NCBI RefSeq assembly: GCF_000422285.1
Contig: NZ_AULM01000004.1
Location: forward strand, 176,767 to 240,766
Source of the DNA: Desulfatiglans anilini DSM 4660
GTDB taxonomy: Bacteria > Desulfobacterota > DSM-4660 > Desulfatiglandales > Desulfatiglandaceae
DNA length: 64,000 nt
Direction: 5' to 3'
The position numbers and the translations under genes were made by a program. The notes beneath the pieces are model-generated. The model had not been told where the DNA came from. It searched no databases and saw only the letters and a list, made by a program, of their open reading frames with translations. Positions 51,356 through 59,835 of this stretch are shown one piece after another (position 1 is the first letter of the stretch; the number at the start of each line of letters is the position of its first letter).

Positions 51356-53104
51356 ATGTCGTTTGCTACCGGAAGGGTCGTGGCGGGATACGGAAACATG
51401 ATTGCCGCCTCTTTCGACACGAGTGTTCGCCAGAACGAGGTCGCGTACGTCATCTCGCAGGACGCCAGGCTCAAGAGCGAGGTCATCCGCGTTCGTGAGG
51501 GTGTTTGCTACATGCAGGTTTTCGAAGACACCCGAGGCGTGCGAGTGGGAGATCCGATCGAATACACCCGGGACCTTCTCGTCGCAGAACTCGGCCCGGG
51601 GCTGCTCGGGCAGATTTACGACGGGCTCCAGAACCCTCTCCCCGAATTGGCCCGAGAATGCGGCCTATTTCTGAAGCGTGGGGTGTACCTGCCCAGCCTC
51701 GACAGAACCCGAACGTGGACCTTCACACCCGTCGCCAAAGTCGGAGATACGCTGGCCGCCGGCGATGTCCTCGGAACCGTCCCCGAGGGCATCTTTACGC
51801 ATAAGATCTTCGTCCCCTTCAACTTCATCGGCAAAGCGGAAGTCACCTATATTTCCGGCCAGGCCGACTGCACGGTAGACAACGTGGTCGCCCGTTTGAA
51901 GGATCCCGCCGGGGCGGTGCGCGAACTCACGCTGAAGCAGGAGTGGCCGATCAAAATCGCGCTGCGGCAGTACGAGGAGAGACTGCCCCCTGTCGAGCCG
52001 CTCGTGACAGGCTGCCGGATCATCGATACGTTCTATCCCGTCGCGAAGGGCGGAACGGCCTGCATCCCCGGCCCGTTCGGCTCAGGCAAGACGGTCCTGC
52101 AGCAGATTATTTCGCGCTATGCGGATGTCGACGTCATCATTGTCGCCGCCTGTGGAGAACGCGCCGGTGAGGTCGTCGAAACGCTCCGGGAATTTCCTCA
52201 CTTGCCCGACCCGTACACGGGCAAAACGCTGATGGAAAGAACCATCATCATCTGCAACACCTCTTCCATGCCCGTAGCCGCCCGCGAGGCCTCCATCTAC
52301 ACCGCGATGACGCTCGGCGAGTACTACCGCCAGATGGGCCTGGACGTCCTGATCCTTGCGGATTCGACCTCCCGCTGGGCCCAGGCCCTGCGCGAGATGA
52401 GCGGCCGTCTGGAGGAGATCCCGGGAGAGGAAGCCTTCCCTGCCTACCTCCAATCCCGGATCGCCGATTTCTATGAACGCGCGGCGCTCGTCCGCCTCGC
52501 CGACGGTTCCCAGGGATCGGTCAGCGTCATTGGAACGGTGTCTCCCGCAGGTGGAAACTTCGAGGAGCCCGTCACGCAAGGAACCCTCGCCGTCGTGGGC
52601 GCCTTTCTGGGCCTCACATGGGCCAGGTCCAACGCCCGCCGCTTCCCGGCGATCGATCCGCTGATCTCATGGTCCAAGTACCTGGAACAGATGCGGCTCA
52701 CCCTGGACAAAATGGACCCGGCCTGGATCCCCAAGGTCAGGGAGGCCCAGGAACTCATCCACAATGGGAACGAGATCAAGAAGCGTATGGACGTTGTCGG
52801 TGAAGAAGGGACGTCCCTGGGGGACTTCATCCTGTTCCTCAAGATGGAATTCCTCGACGGTGTCTACCTGCAGCAGAATGCGTTCGACACGGTCGATGCG
52901 TTCAACACCATGGAGCGGCAGGTTTATGTCTTTACCAAGGTCAACGAGGTCCTGAAGAAGGAAATCGAAGCAAAGGACAAAGAGGATGCGAGAAACCTCT
53001 TTTTCAAGTTGACCGCCCTTTTCAGAAACTGGAACTCCTCCGAATGGGAAAGCGTAAAATTCAAAGAGTTCGAGCAGGAGATCAATGCCTTCTTGGAGAG
53101 TTGA
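51356..53104 (+). CDS. atpA: V-type ATP synthase subunit A (catalytic)
   Basis: 582 residues, the nucleotide-hydrolysing subunit. P-loop GPFGSGKT at about 239-246, then GERAGEVVETLREFP and DSTSRWAQALREMSGRL. The N-terminal barrel and the non-homologous insert are present. Drives proton or sodium movement through the membrane ring. ATG follows the previous stop by one base. Confidence 0.95.
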   Translation: MSFATGRVVAGYGNMIAASFDTSVRQNEVAYVISQDARLKSEVIRVREGVCYMQVFEDTRGVRVGDPIEYTRDLLVAELGPGLLGQIYDGLQNPLPELARECGLFLKRGVYLPSLDRTRTWTFTPVAKVGDTLAAGDVLGTVPEGIFTHKIFVPFNFIGKAEVTYISGQADCTVDNVVARLKDPAGAVRELTLKQEWPIKIALRQYEERLPPVEPLVTGCRIIDTFYPVAKGGTACIPGPFGSGKTVLQQIISRYADVDVIIVAACGERAGEVVETLREFPHLPDPYTGKTLMERTIIICNTSSMPVAAREASIYTAMTLGEYYRQMGLDVLILADSTSRWAQALREMSGRLEEIPGEEAFPAYLQSRIADFYERAALVRLADGSQGSVSVIGTVSPAGGNFEEPVTQGTLAVVGAFLGLTWARSNARRFPAIDPLISWSKYLEQMRLTLDKMDPAWIPKVREAQELIHNGNEIKKRMDVVGEEGTSLGDFILFLKMEFLDGVYLQQNAFDTVDAFNTMERQVYVFTKVNEVLKKEIEAKDKEDARNLFFKLTALFRNWNSSEWESVKFKEFEQEINAFLES

Positions 53105-53107
53105 AAC

Positions 53108-54427
53108 GTGAGAGAAATCATTACCAGGATTCGGGAAATCACGGGGAACATCGCCACGCTGAACGCCAGCGGCGTGAGCCTCGGAGAACTGGCTGTCATC
53201 GAATCCCCCGGGAAGAAGACCCTGGGTCAGGTCATCCGGATCTCCGGTGAAGCAGCGACCTTGCAGGTCTTCGGGGGGACCAAGGGGCTTTCGACGGATG
53301 ACAAGGTCCTTTTTCTGGGGCATCCCATGCAAGTCCGCTACGGCGACTCCATGCTGGGGCGGATTTTCAGCGGCGGCGGCGTTCCCATCGACGGCGGGCC
53401 CGAACCGGTCGAGGAGGAGATCCCCATCGGCGGACCTTCCTTCAACCCGGCCAACCGGATCATCCCGACCCAGATGATCCGGACGAACATCCCCATGATC
53501 GATGTATTCAACTCCCTGGTGGTGAGCCAGAAGCTGCCGATCTTCAGCATCCCCGGGGAGCCCTACAATCAGCTTCTGGCCCGGGTCGGGATGCAGGCGG
53601 AAGCCGATGTCATCATCCTGGGGGGCATGGGGCTCAAGTTCGACGATTTTACCTTCTTCAGGCGCACCTTCGAGGAGAGCGGCGTCATGAACCGTGTGAT
53701 CATGTTCATCCACCTCGCCTCGGACCCCGTCGTGGAATGCCTGCTCGTGCCCGACATGGCCCTGGCCGCAGCCGAGCGGTTTGCGGAGGCGGGAAGGCGC
53801 GTCCTGGTCCTTTTGACGGACATGACGAACTTTGCGGACTCGCTCAAGGAGATCTCCATCTCGATGGAGCAGATCCCGAGCAACCGCGGCTACCCGGGCG
53901 ATCTCTACTCGCAGCTGGCCTCCCGCTACGAAAAGGCGGTGGACATGGAGGGGCTCGGCGACATCACGATCCTGGCCGTCACCACCATGCCCGGGGACGA
54001 CGTGACCCACCCCGTTCCGGACAACACGGGCTATATCACGGAGGGGCAGTTCTATCTCCACAACGGCGTCATCGATCCGTTCGGTTCGCTGAGCCGCCTG
54101 AAGCAGAACGTCGTTTCGAAGGTGACCCGGGAAGACCACAACGACATCATGAACACCATGATCCGGCTCTACTCCGATTCCCGCGAATCGCGGAACAAGA
54201 TCGCGATGGGGTTCAAGCTCTCCAGATGGGACGAGACGCTTCTGGCCTACGGCAAGGATTTCGAAACCGAACTGATGGACCTCAACGTCAATATACCGAT
54301 CGAACAGGCCCTGGACCTTTGCTGGGAGATCCTCGGGAGGCATTTCGAACCGGTGCAGACCGGTTTGAAGGACCAGCTCATCCAGAAGCACTGGCGGGCC
54401 GCGGTAAACGTGGAGAAGGCCGCCTGA
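53108..54427 (+). CDS. atpB: V-type ATP synthase subunit B (regulatory)
   Basis: 439 residues. Lacks a canonical P-loop, as expected ([18 protein letters not shown]). Typical features: [43 protein letters not shown] start three bases after the atpA stop. Confidence 0.94.
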   Translation: MREIITRIREITGNIATLNASGVSLGELAVIESPGKKTLGQVIRISGEAATLQVFGGTKGLSTDDKVLFLGHPMQVRYGDSMLGRIFSGGGVPIDGGPEPVEEEIPIGGPSFNPANRIIPTQMIRTNIPMIDVFNSLVVSQKLPIFSIPGEPYNQLLARVGMQAEADVIILGGMGLKFDDFTFFRRTFEESGVMNRVIMFIHLASDPVVECLLVPDMALAAAERFAEAGRRVLVLLTDMTNFADSLKEISISMEQIPSNRGYPGDLYSQLASRYEKAVDMEGLGDITILAVTTMPGDDVTHPVPDNTGYITEGQFYLHNGVIDPFGSLSRLKQNVVSKVTREDHNDIMNTMIRLYSDSRESRNKIAMGFKLSRWDETLLAYGKDFETELMDLNVNIPIEQALDLCWEILGRHFEPVQTGLKDQLIQKHWRAAVNVEKAA

Positions 54428-54446
54428 CGGCGGGGATCGAGGGACC

Positions 54447-55055
54447 ATGGCGGAGAAACTCAAATACAATAAGACCGCGCTCAAGGCCCAGCGCGACGCG
54501 ATGGCGAAGTATCGGAAATTCCTGCCCATCCTCCAGTTGAAGAAGATGCAGCTGCAGATCGTCATCCGGCAGATGGAGCCGGTGATCGAAGAAAAGCGGA
54601 GGATGCTCAGGGAGACAGCCGACCGCGTCTCGGCCTGGAGCCGCTACTTCACCGACCCTTCGGTGGACATCGGGGATTTTCTCGACATCGAGGAGATCGT
54701 CATCCACAGGGACAACATCGCCGGCGTGGATGTTCCCGAGTTCCAGGCAGTGGTGTTCAAAGAACGGCCGTATTCGTTGTTCGCAACCCCCTTCTGGCTG
54801 GATACCGCCATCCAGGTCATGCGGCACCTGGCCACCCTTCGGGAAGAGCTTCGCCTCCTTCTCGAGAAAGAGCGGCTCATCCAGGATGAACTGCGGATCA
54901 CGACGCAGCGGTGCAACCTCTTCGAAAAGAAGCTGATCCCTGAACTGAAAGAGAACATCCGGCGAATCAAGATCTTCCTAGGCGACGAAGAGACCGCCGC
55001 CGTGGGGCGGGCCAAGCTCGCCAAGGAGAAGATCCAGCAGAACGAGGCGCGTTAG
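54447..55055 (+). CDS. atpD: V-type ATP synthase subunit D (central stalk)
   Basis: 202 residues, predicted long antiparallel coiled coil forming the rotor shaft. KYNKTALKAQRDAM near the N-terminus and LEKKLIPELKENIRRIK near the C-terminus are typical. ATG has a GAGGGA site. Confidence 0.9.
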   Translation: MAEKLKYNKTALKAQRDAMAKYRKFLPILQLKKMQLQIVIRQMEPVIEEKRRMLRETADRVSAWSRYFTDPSVDIGDFLDIEEIVIHRDNIAGVDVPEFQAVVFKERPYSLFATPFWLDTAIQVMRHLATLREELRLLLEKERLIQDELRITTQRCNLFEKKLIPELKENIRRIKIFLGDEETAAVGRAKLAKEKIQQNEAR

Positions 55056-55057
55056 AC

Positions 55058-56836
55058 ATGATCGTTTCCATGCGAAAGATGACCTTCATCGGCGTTGAGG
55101 CGGATAAAGAGCGGTTTCTGGCGCGTCTGCAGGAGGTCGGCATCGTGCATCTCCTTCACCCGAAGGAGGCGGCCGAACCCCAGGACCTCGTCAAGACCCT
55201 CGCCCGGATCACTGAAACCAGAAAAATCCTCAGTTCAAAGGGCATGAACCATCCCCCCGGCGAGCCGGGCGAGCCCCTCTCAGGGCAGGCCGTTTGCCAG
55301 CAGCGCGAAGCCTTGGCCCAAAGAGAAACCCTTCTCCAGGGAGAAATCGCCGCGCTGAAAAAGGAATGGTCGATTCAGGAGGTCTGGGGTGACTTCGACC
55401 TCCAGCAGCTCGAGGCCCTGCGCGACAGAGGGCTGCACCTGCAGTTCTTCCGTGTTTCCCAGAAGGTGTTCGAAACCCTGCCCCTGAAAGGCATCCATCA
55501 CCGGGTTGCAGGGATCAGCCGCGGAGAAGTCTGCTTCGTGACGGCCTCTCTCGAACCGGTCGCTTTGCCTGTACCCGAGGAAAAGATCCCTTCCAAGACC
55601 GTTTCCACCATCCGGAAGGAATTGGACGCTAGAACCGCTGAACTCGAGCGTATCGAAGCGGAATACCGCCGCCTGGCCGCGCACCTGGAGACGTTGAAGA
55701 GGACGGAGGCGGAGCTTGCCGATCTGCTGGAGTACCAGCGCGCCGTGCTGAATGCCGGAAGTGCGCTCGACGGCAGTCTCTTCAGCGTCACCTGCTGGTC
55801 GCCGCTTCCCGAGGCCGAGCTCATCGCAAAAATCGGGCCGTCCTTCGCTCTCCATTATTTCAGCGAAAAACCCTCCGAAAGCGAACAGGTGCCTGTCCTG
55901 CTCAGCAACAAACCCGCCTTCGACTCCGGTGAAGATCTGGTAAAGGTTTACTCATACCCGAGTTACCAGGATTTCGACCCGAGCGGATTCGTCTTGTACT
56001 GCTTTGCGGTCTTTTTCGGCATGATCATCGGGGATGCAGGCTATGGGCTCTCGCTTCTGGCAGTCACCTTTCTGCTGCAGCGGAAGTTCAAGAGTTCGTC
56101 CCCCTTTGCGGTCCGTTTTTTCCGGTTGATGTATTTGTTGAGCGCCTCGGTGACCGTTTACGGCGTGATCAGCGCCGGCTACTTCGGGCTGCAGATCGAC
56201 AAGGAAAATCCGCTTTGGAATCTTTGCCTTCTGGATGTGAGCACGAAGGAAGGGCAGAACAACGCCATGATCCTTTCGATCATCATCGGCATGATTCACA
56301 TCTCACTCTCTCACCTCATTCAGTTCAAGAATACCCGTGCCTACGCCTCCCTTGGCTGGATCATCACCATCTGGGCGGGGTATTTCCTGGTGAGCGGTAA
56401 GATGTCGGGCGCCCCTGACAACCCGGCCGCAACCTACGGGACGATCATCGGGCTGGTGATCGTCTTCATCTTCTCGTCCAGGAGCAGGAATCCGATCTTC
56501 CGGATCCTGGAAGGATTGAACGGGCTCTTGGGCATCGTACAGGTTTTTTCGGACGTCCTCTCTTACCTGCGTCTGTTCGCCTTGGGCATTGCAACCGTCT
56601 ACATGGCCCAGACGTTCAACACGCTGGCCAAGGGCATCGTCGAGGGTGTGCCTTATGCCGGCTGGGTGCTCGCCACTCTCGTCCTCATCGCGGGGCATTC
56701 CGTGAATCTGCTCCTCGGTGTGATGGGCGGGGTCATCCACGGGCTCAGGCTCAATTTCCTCGAGTGGTACCGGTGGTGCTTCACGGGAGATGGTTTGATC
56801 TATAAACCTTTTTGTCTGAGAAAGACACAACACTAG
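55058..56836 (+). CDS. atpI: V-type ATP synthase subunit I (membrane stator)
   Basis: 592 residues. N-terminal ~300 residues are cytoplasmic and partly coiled; the C-terminal half has about seven membrane segments, beginning SGFVLYCFAVFFGMIIGD. The conserved Arg for ion transfer lies in SYLRLFALGIAT. ATG two bases after atpD. Confidence 0.92.
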   Translation: MIVSMRKMTFIGVEADKERFLARLQEVGIVHLLHPKEAAEPQDLVKTLARITETRKILSSKGMNHPPGEPGEPLSGQAVCQQREALAQRETLLQGEIAALKKEWSIQEVWGDFDLQQLEALRDRGLHLQFFRVSQKVFETLPLKGIHHRVAGISRGEVCFVTASLEPVALPVPEEKIPSKTVSTIRKELDARTAELERIEAEYRRLAAHLETLKRTEAELADLLEYQRAVLNAGSALDGSLFSVTCWSPLPEAELIAKIGPSFALHYFSEKPSESEQVPVLLSNKPAFDSGEDLVKVYSYPSYQDFDPSGFVLYCFAVFFGMIIGDAGYGLSLLAVTFLLQRKFKSSSPFAVRFFRLMYLLSASVTVYGVISAGYFGLQIDKENPLWNLCLLDVSTKEGQNNAMILSIIIGMIHISLSHLIQFKNTRAYASLGWIITIWAGYFLVSGKMSGAPDNPAATYGTIIGLVIVFIFSSRSRNPIFRILEGLNGLLGIVQVFSDVLSYLRLFALGIATVYMAQTFNTLAKGIVEGVPYAGWVLATLVLIAGHSVNLLLGVMGGVIHGLRLNFLEWYRWCFTGDGLIYKPFCLRKTQH

Positions 56837-56855
56837 AAAATGGGAGACAGTCAAG

Positions 56856-57296
56856 ATGGACATTAACACGATGTTGGGGTATGTGGGTTGCGCCTGCGCA
56901 ATAGGGATACCGGCCTTGGGAAGTTCGATCGGCTGCGGCATTGCCGGTGCCGCTTCCCACGGAGTCATGGCCAAAGTGGAGGAAGGGCATGGCAAGTTCA
57001 TCGGCATGTCCGCCGCCCCTTCTTCCCAGACGATTTACGGCGTGGTTCTCATGTTCGTCCTCCTGGGCAAGATCAATGCCGCCGCCGGCCTCGCCCTGCT
57101 TGGTATCGGGCTGTTCTGCGGAATAGGGATCTGCATCTCGGCGATCTATCAAGGGAAGGTGGCTGCCACCGGCATCCTGGCCTCGTCCAAAAAGCCTGAG
57201 GTCTTCGGAAAATGTTTTGCCGCCGTTGGAATTGTTGAAAGCTTTGCCCTGTTCGCCATGGTTTTCGGCTTGATCATCGCCACATCCATCGGATGA
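56856..57296 (+). CDS. atpK: V-type ATP synthase subunit K (rotor ring proteolipid)
   Basis: 146 residues, four membrane helices in two hairpins. The ion-binding Glu is in the second (VGIVESFALFAMVF); the first has Gln at that place (APSSQTIYGVV). One Glu per four helices is typical of the sodium or slow type V ring. GGGAGA site 7 bases before ATG. This is the last subunit of the set; C, F and G are missing. Confidence 0.92.
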   Translation: MDINTMLGYVGCACAIGIPALGSSIGCGIAGAASHGVMAKVEEGHGKFIGMSAAPSSQTIYGVVLMFVLLGKINAAAGLALLGIGLFCGIGICISAIYQGKVAATGILASSKKPEVFGKCFAAVGIVESFALFAMVFGLIIATSIG

Positions 57297-57368
57297 AGCC
57301 CTTTAGGGCGCGGAGGGTCTCAAGGGTCCATCCGATTCATGAACCTTTTTGCGGGCAGAGGGAAGCGC

Positions 57369-57854
57369 ATGGCTGATAAACAGAAGATTCTCCTTACCTT
57401 TACCTTCACCGAAAAAGACGAGAAGGCCCTGGCATTCGTGCTGCGGACCTTCACCGACCGGGAGGGGGTCTCGATCACGATTTTCAGTTCGTACCCCCCC
57501 CTCCCCAGCGAAGCCCCGGATTTTTCAAAGGCCCTGGGATCCTGGCCGGCGGCTATCGGGGAGGCGATTGTGCGGAACGGGATTGCGAAACAGATCCAGG
57601 AATATGAACACCGTCTGATGGAAATCGAGCAACGTCTCGTCGAAGCGGGTTTCAGGAAGGATTCGATCGATCATATATTCAGGGAAAGCAGCCGGGACGA
57701 GGCGGAGGAAATCATCGAAACCGTCAGAGAAGGCAATTATAACGTCATCGTACTGGCCTTCCGGCCAGGCCACGTGTGGCGGATCTTCGCCAAGAACGTC
57801 TATCAGGCCGTCATGGAGTCCTTGAGGGGCGTCGCCATTTGTATCATTACTTAA
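57369..57854 (+). CDS. universal stress protein (UspA-like)
   Basis: 161 residues. Starts MADKQKILLTFTFTEKDEKA and ends with a beta strand (GVAICIIT), as in UspA folds. An ATP-type G-x2-G-x9-G-S/T motif is not clear, so it may not bind ATP. It follows the V-ATPase genes by about 70 bases, so it is probably in the same transcript. The ATG at 57369 has a GAGGGAAG site. Confidence 0.78.
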   Translation: MADKQKILLTFTFTEKDEKALAFVLRTFTDREGVSITIFSSYPPLPSEAPDFSKALGSWPAAIGEAIVRNGIAKQIQEYEHRLMEIEQRLVEAGFRKDSIDHIFRESSRDEAEEIIETVREGNYNVIVLAFRPGHVWRIFAKNVYQAVMESLRGVAICIIT

Positions 57855-57966
57855 ACAAGATACGTCAATCGCTTTCCGGTGAACCTTGCTCCGTTGCGGC
57901 TTCGATTCTCACGCTGAAACGTTTGAAGAGCTCATTGACCGATGATTCATTTTGGGGTGAAGGACA

Positions 57967-58527
57967 ATGCCTGAAGACAAAATCACCATAGATGCCTTTA
58001 AGATCATTACCCGGGCCATCGCAGGAGAATGGAGCAACCTCAAAGTGATGGTCCATCATATGGCTCAACTGCTCGTCGGAGCCCTCGATATCAAGGCCTG
58101 CTCGGTGCTCCTGCTCAACAGGGAATCGAACGAATTGGAGAGGGCTGCAAGCTTTGGATTGAGCCTGACATTCCTCGGGAAAGGCCCTGTCTCGGCAGAA
58201 AAAAGCGTTGCAGCCACCATGAAAGGGGAAACCATCGTCATCCGCGACGTCCACCGGGGCAGCCAGCTTCAGTATCCCGATGAGACGCTGAAGGAGGGGA
58301 TCGGAGCCGTCGTGTCCGTTCCCATTCCCTATCTAAACGAGATCATCGGGATCCTTCGGATGTATCAAAGACAGGCATGGGACATTTCGGAGCGGGATGT
58401 GGACTCGCTGCGCGTCCTGGCAGGCCTCATGGGGGTCGCCATCATGCACACCCGCTATCTCAACGGCCTCCAAGCCATCGGCGGAGTTCTTCGCGAATAT
58501 CCCCGGGAGTGGATATCGCCGCGCTGA
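57967..58527 (+). CDS. GAF-domain protein
   Basis: 186 residues; one GAF domain (about 25-170: SVLLLNRESNELERAASFG, SVPIPYLNEIIGILRMY). Ligand unknown; no output domain attached. AAGGACA before ATG. Stands 112 bases after the UspA-like gene, the likely tail of the V-ATPase transcript. Confidence 0.82.
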   Translation: MPEDKITIDAFKIITRAIAGEWSNLKVMVHHMAQLLVGALDIKACSVLLLNRESNELERAASFGLSLTFLGKGPVSAEKSVAATMKGETIVIRDVHRGSQLQYPDETLKEGIGAVVSVPIPYLNEIIGILRMYQRQAWDISERDVDSLRVLAGLMGVAIMHTRYLNGLQAIGGVLREYPREWISPR

Positions 58528-58997
58528 GTCTGTCGTTTCGGGAGGCTCGAGTTCAAACCCGTTCATGCTCTCCGCCTCATCGAACGCTGTTCGGCATCCG
58601 CTATCTGTGGGCGAGCATCCTTTCGGTACTCCCGCTGGAGGTACAACCCTGGATCACCCGAAGGACCTTTGGCGTATCGGCACGATCCGGAACGGCGGGG
58701 TGCCTCGCAGCAAAGATTCGGCTGGCCGCGCAACGCTCAGCAGCCTGCTGTAATGTTCACCTGGAGATGACACAGGCTGTTTATCGGGGCCTCTTCCCGG
58801 TATGCTTCCGGCTGCATGAGTTTTTTCTCTCTGCTCACCGCCTCGAAATCGAAGCTTGGCATCGGATATGTGGTGGGCCGTTTCTGTCTACTGTTCCATG
58901 GATACCTCTGTACAGGTGATGACTTGATCAAGATGCATTTGATCCTATGCCTGAAGGCAGGAACCCCCTTTCAGCACCCTCAGCCGGGATAGGCAGC
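58528..58997. other. non-coding gap
   Basis: About 470 bases after the GAF gene. No credible gene, no clear terminator. Composition resembles decaying sequence. Confidence 0.5.
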
Positions 58998-59243
58998 ATG
59001 GCCTTGGTCATGATTTTCATCGGGTTGGCTGCGTTGACACTCGGCGCGGAAGTGCTGGTGCGGGGAGCGAGCGGGATGGCCCGCGCGATCGGATTGCCGC
59101 CGCTCGTCATCGGTCTGACCGTCGTGGCTTACGGCACGAGCGCACCTGAGTTCGCCGTCAGCCTGAAAGCCGGGCTGACCGGCCAGGCGGACATCACGTC
59201 AGTTCGGCGAGGCTCTGCTTCATCCTGCCCGCCACCTTGTTAG
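58998..59243 (+). pseudogene. remnant of a K+-dependent Na+/Ca2+ exchanger
   Basis: 81 codons. The N-terminus matches the calcium/cation antiporter family: MALVMIFIGLAALTLGAEVL, then GLTVVAYGTSAPEFAVS, which is the first alpha-repeat signature. The similarity stops after GQADI, where the family would go on to the first G-N-V-x-G-S-N motif, and the frame ends soon after. The other ~230 residues are absent from the next 600 bases. Not functional as a transporter. Confidence 0.72.
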
Positions 59244-59835
59244 GGCTCGGTCTATCAGCGGCTCATGCCGTTTTCGATCGAAACAGATCGCTGTAATCCG
59301 GTTTCTTTTCTCCTTCACCTTTTCAGACCCGACCCCTTCATCGGACTCTCCGAACGAGTGGAATCCAGATCACCGACCCGTCCGGTGTATAGATTGAAGC
59401 TTCTTCTATCCCTCAGATCCTGCGAAGCCTATTTTTCGGAATAGGCATTCAGACCTGCTGTCGCGTTCCGCCAACCGTGCCCTCATAAACATGCACCCAT
59501 GCATCGGATACGATGCGATATTCCTACGCAACACCCTCTTTCACGTCTCGAGCCACGGAGAAGAGTTTTTTAAGCATCGTTTCCAAGATTTGGCAATGTT
59601 TACTCACCCTATTATAATAACAGCACTTTTCTACATTGACCCTCCAAGCGAGGCATCCCCTTCGTCCTGTTTTCGCCCAGTCGGCACAAATCTTGATGGT
59701 GTCCTTGACCGATCGCCAGCAAAGACCTTGAACCTCTAACCGGACTCGCCCCCCGTGCCATCATGAAGGCCACAGAGTCTGAAAGCAGGCACCCCGTTCC
59801 CCTGGGGCCTGCGGCCTTCCCGAGGGGGTTGGATC
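59244..59835. other. non-coding region carrying a strong promoter
   Basis: About 590 bases. Contains a small hairpin (GCCTATT / AATAGGC, 59427-59446) and the promoter at 59590-59618. The leader from the promoter to the RHS start is about 210 bases. Confidence 0.55.
59590..59618 (+). promoter_or_regulatory. strong sigma-70-type promoter of the RHS gene
   Basis: TTGGCA and a perfect TATAAT with a 17-base spacer in an otherwise GC-rich surrounding. It faces the RHS gene, whose GTG is about 210 bases on. The long leader may carry control elements. Confidence 0.6.
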
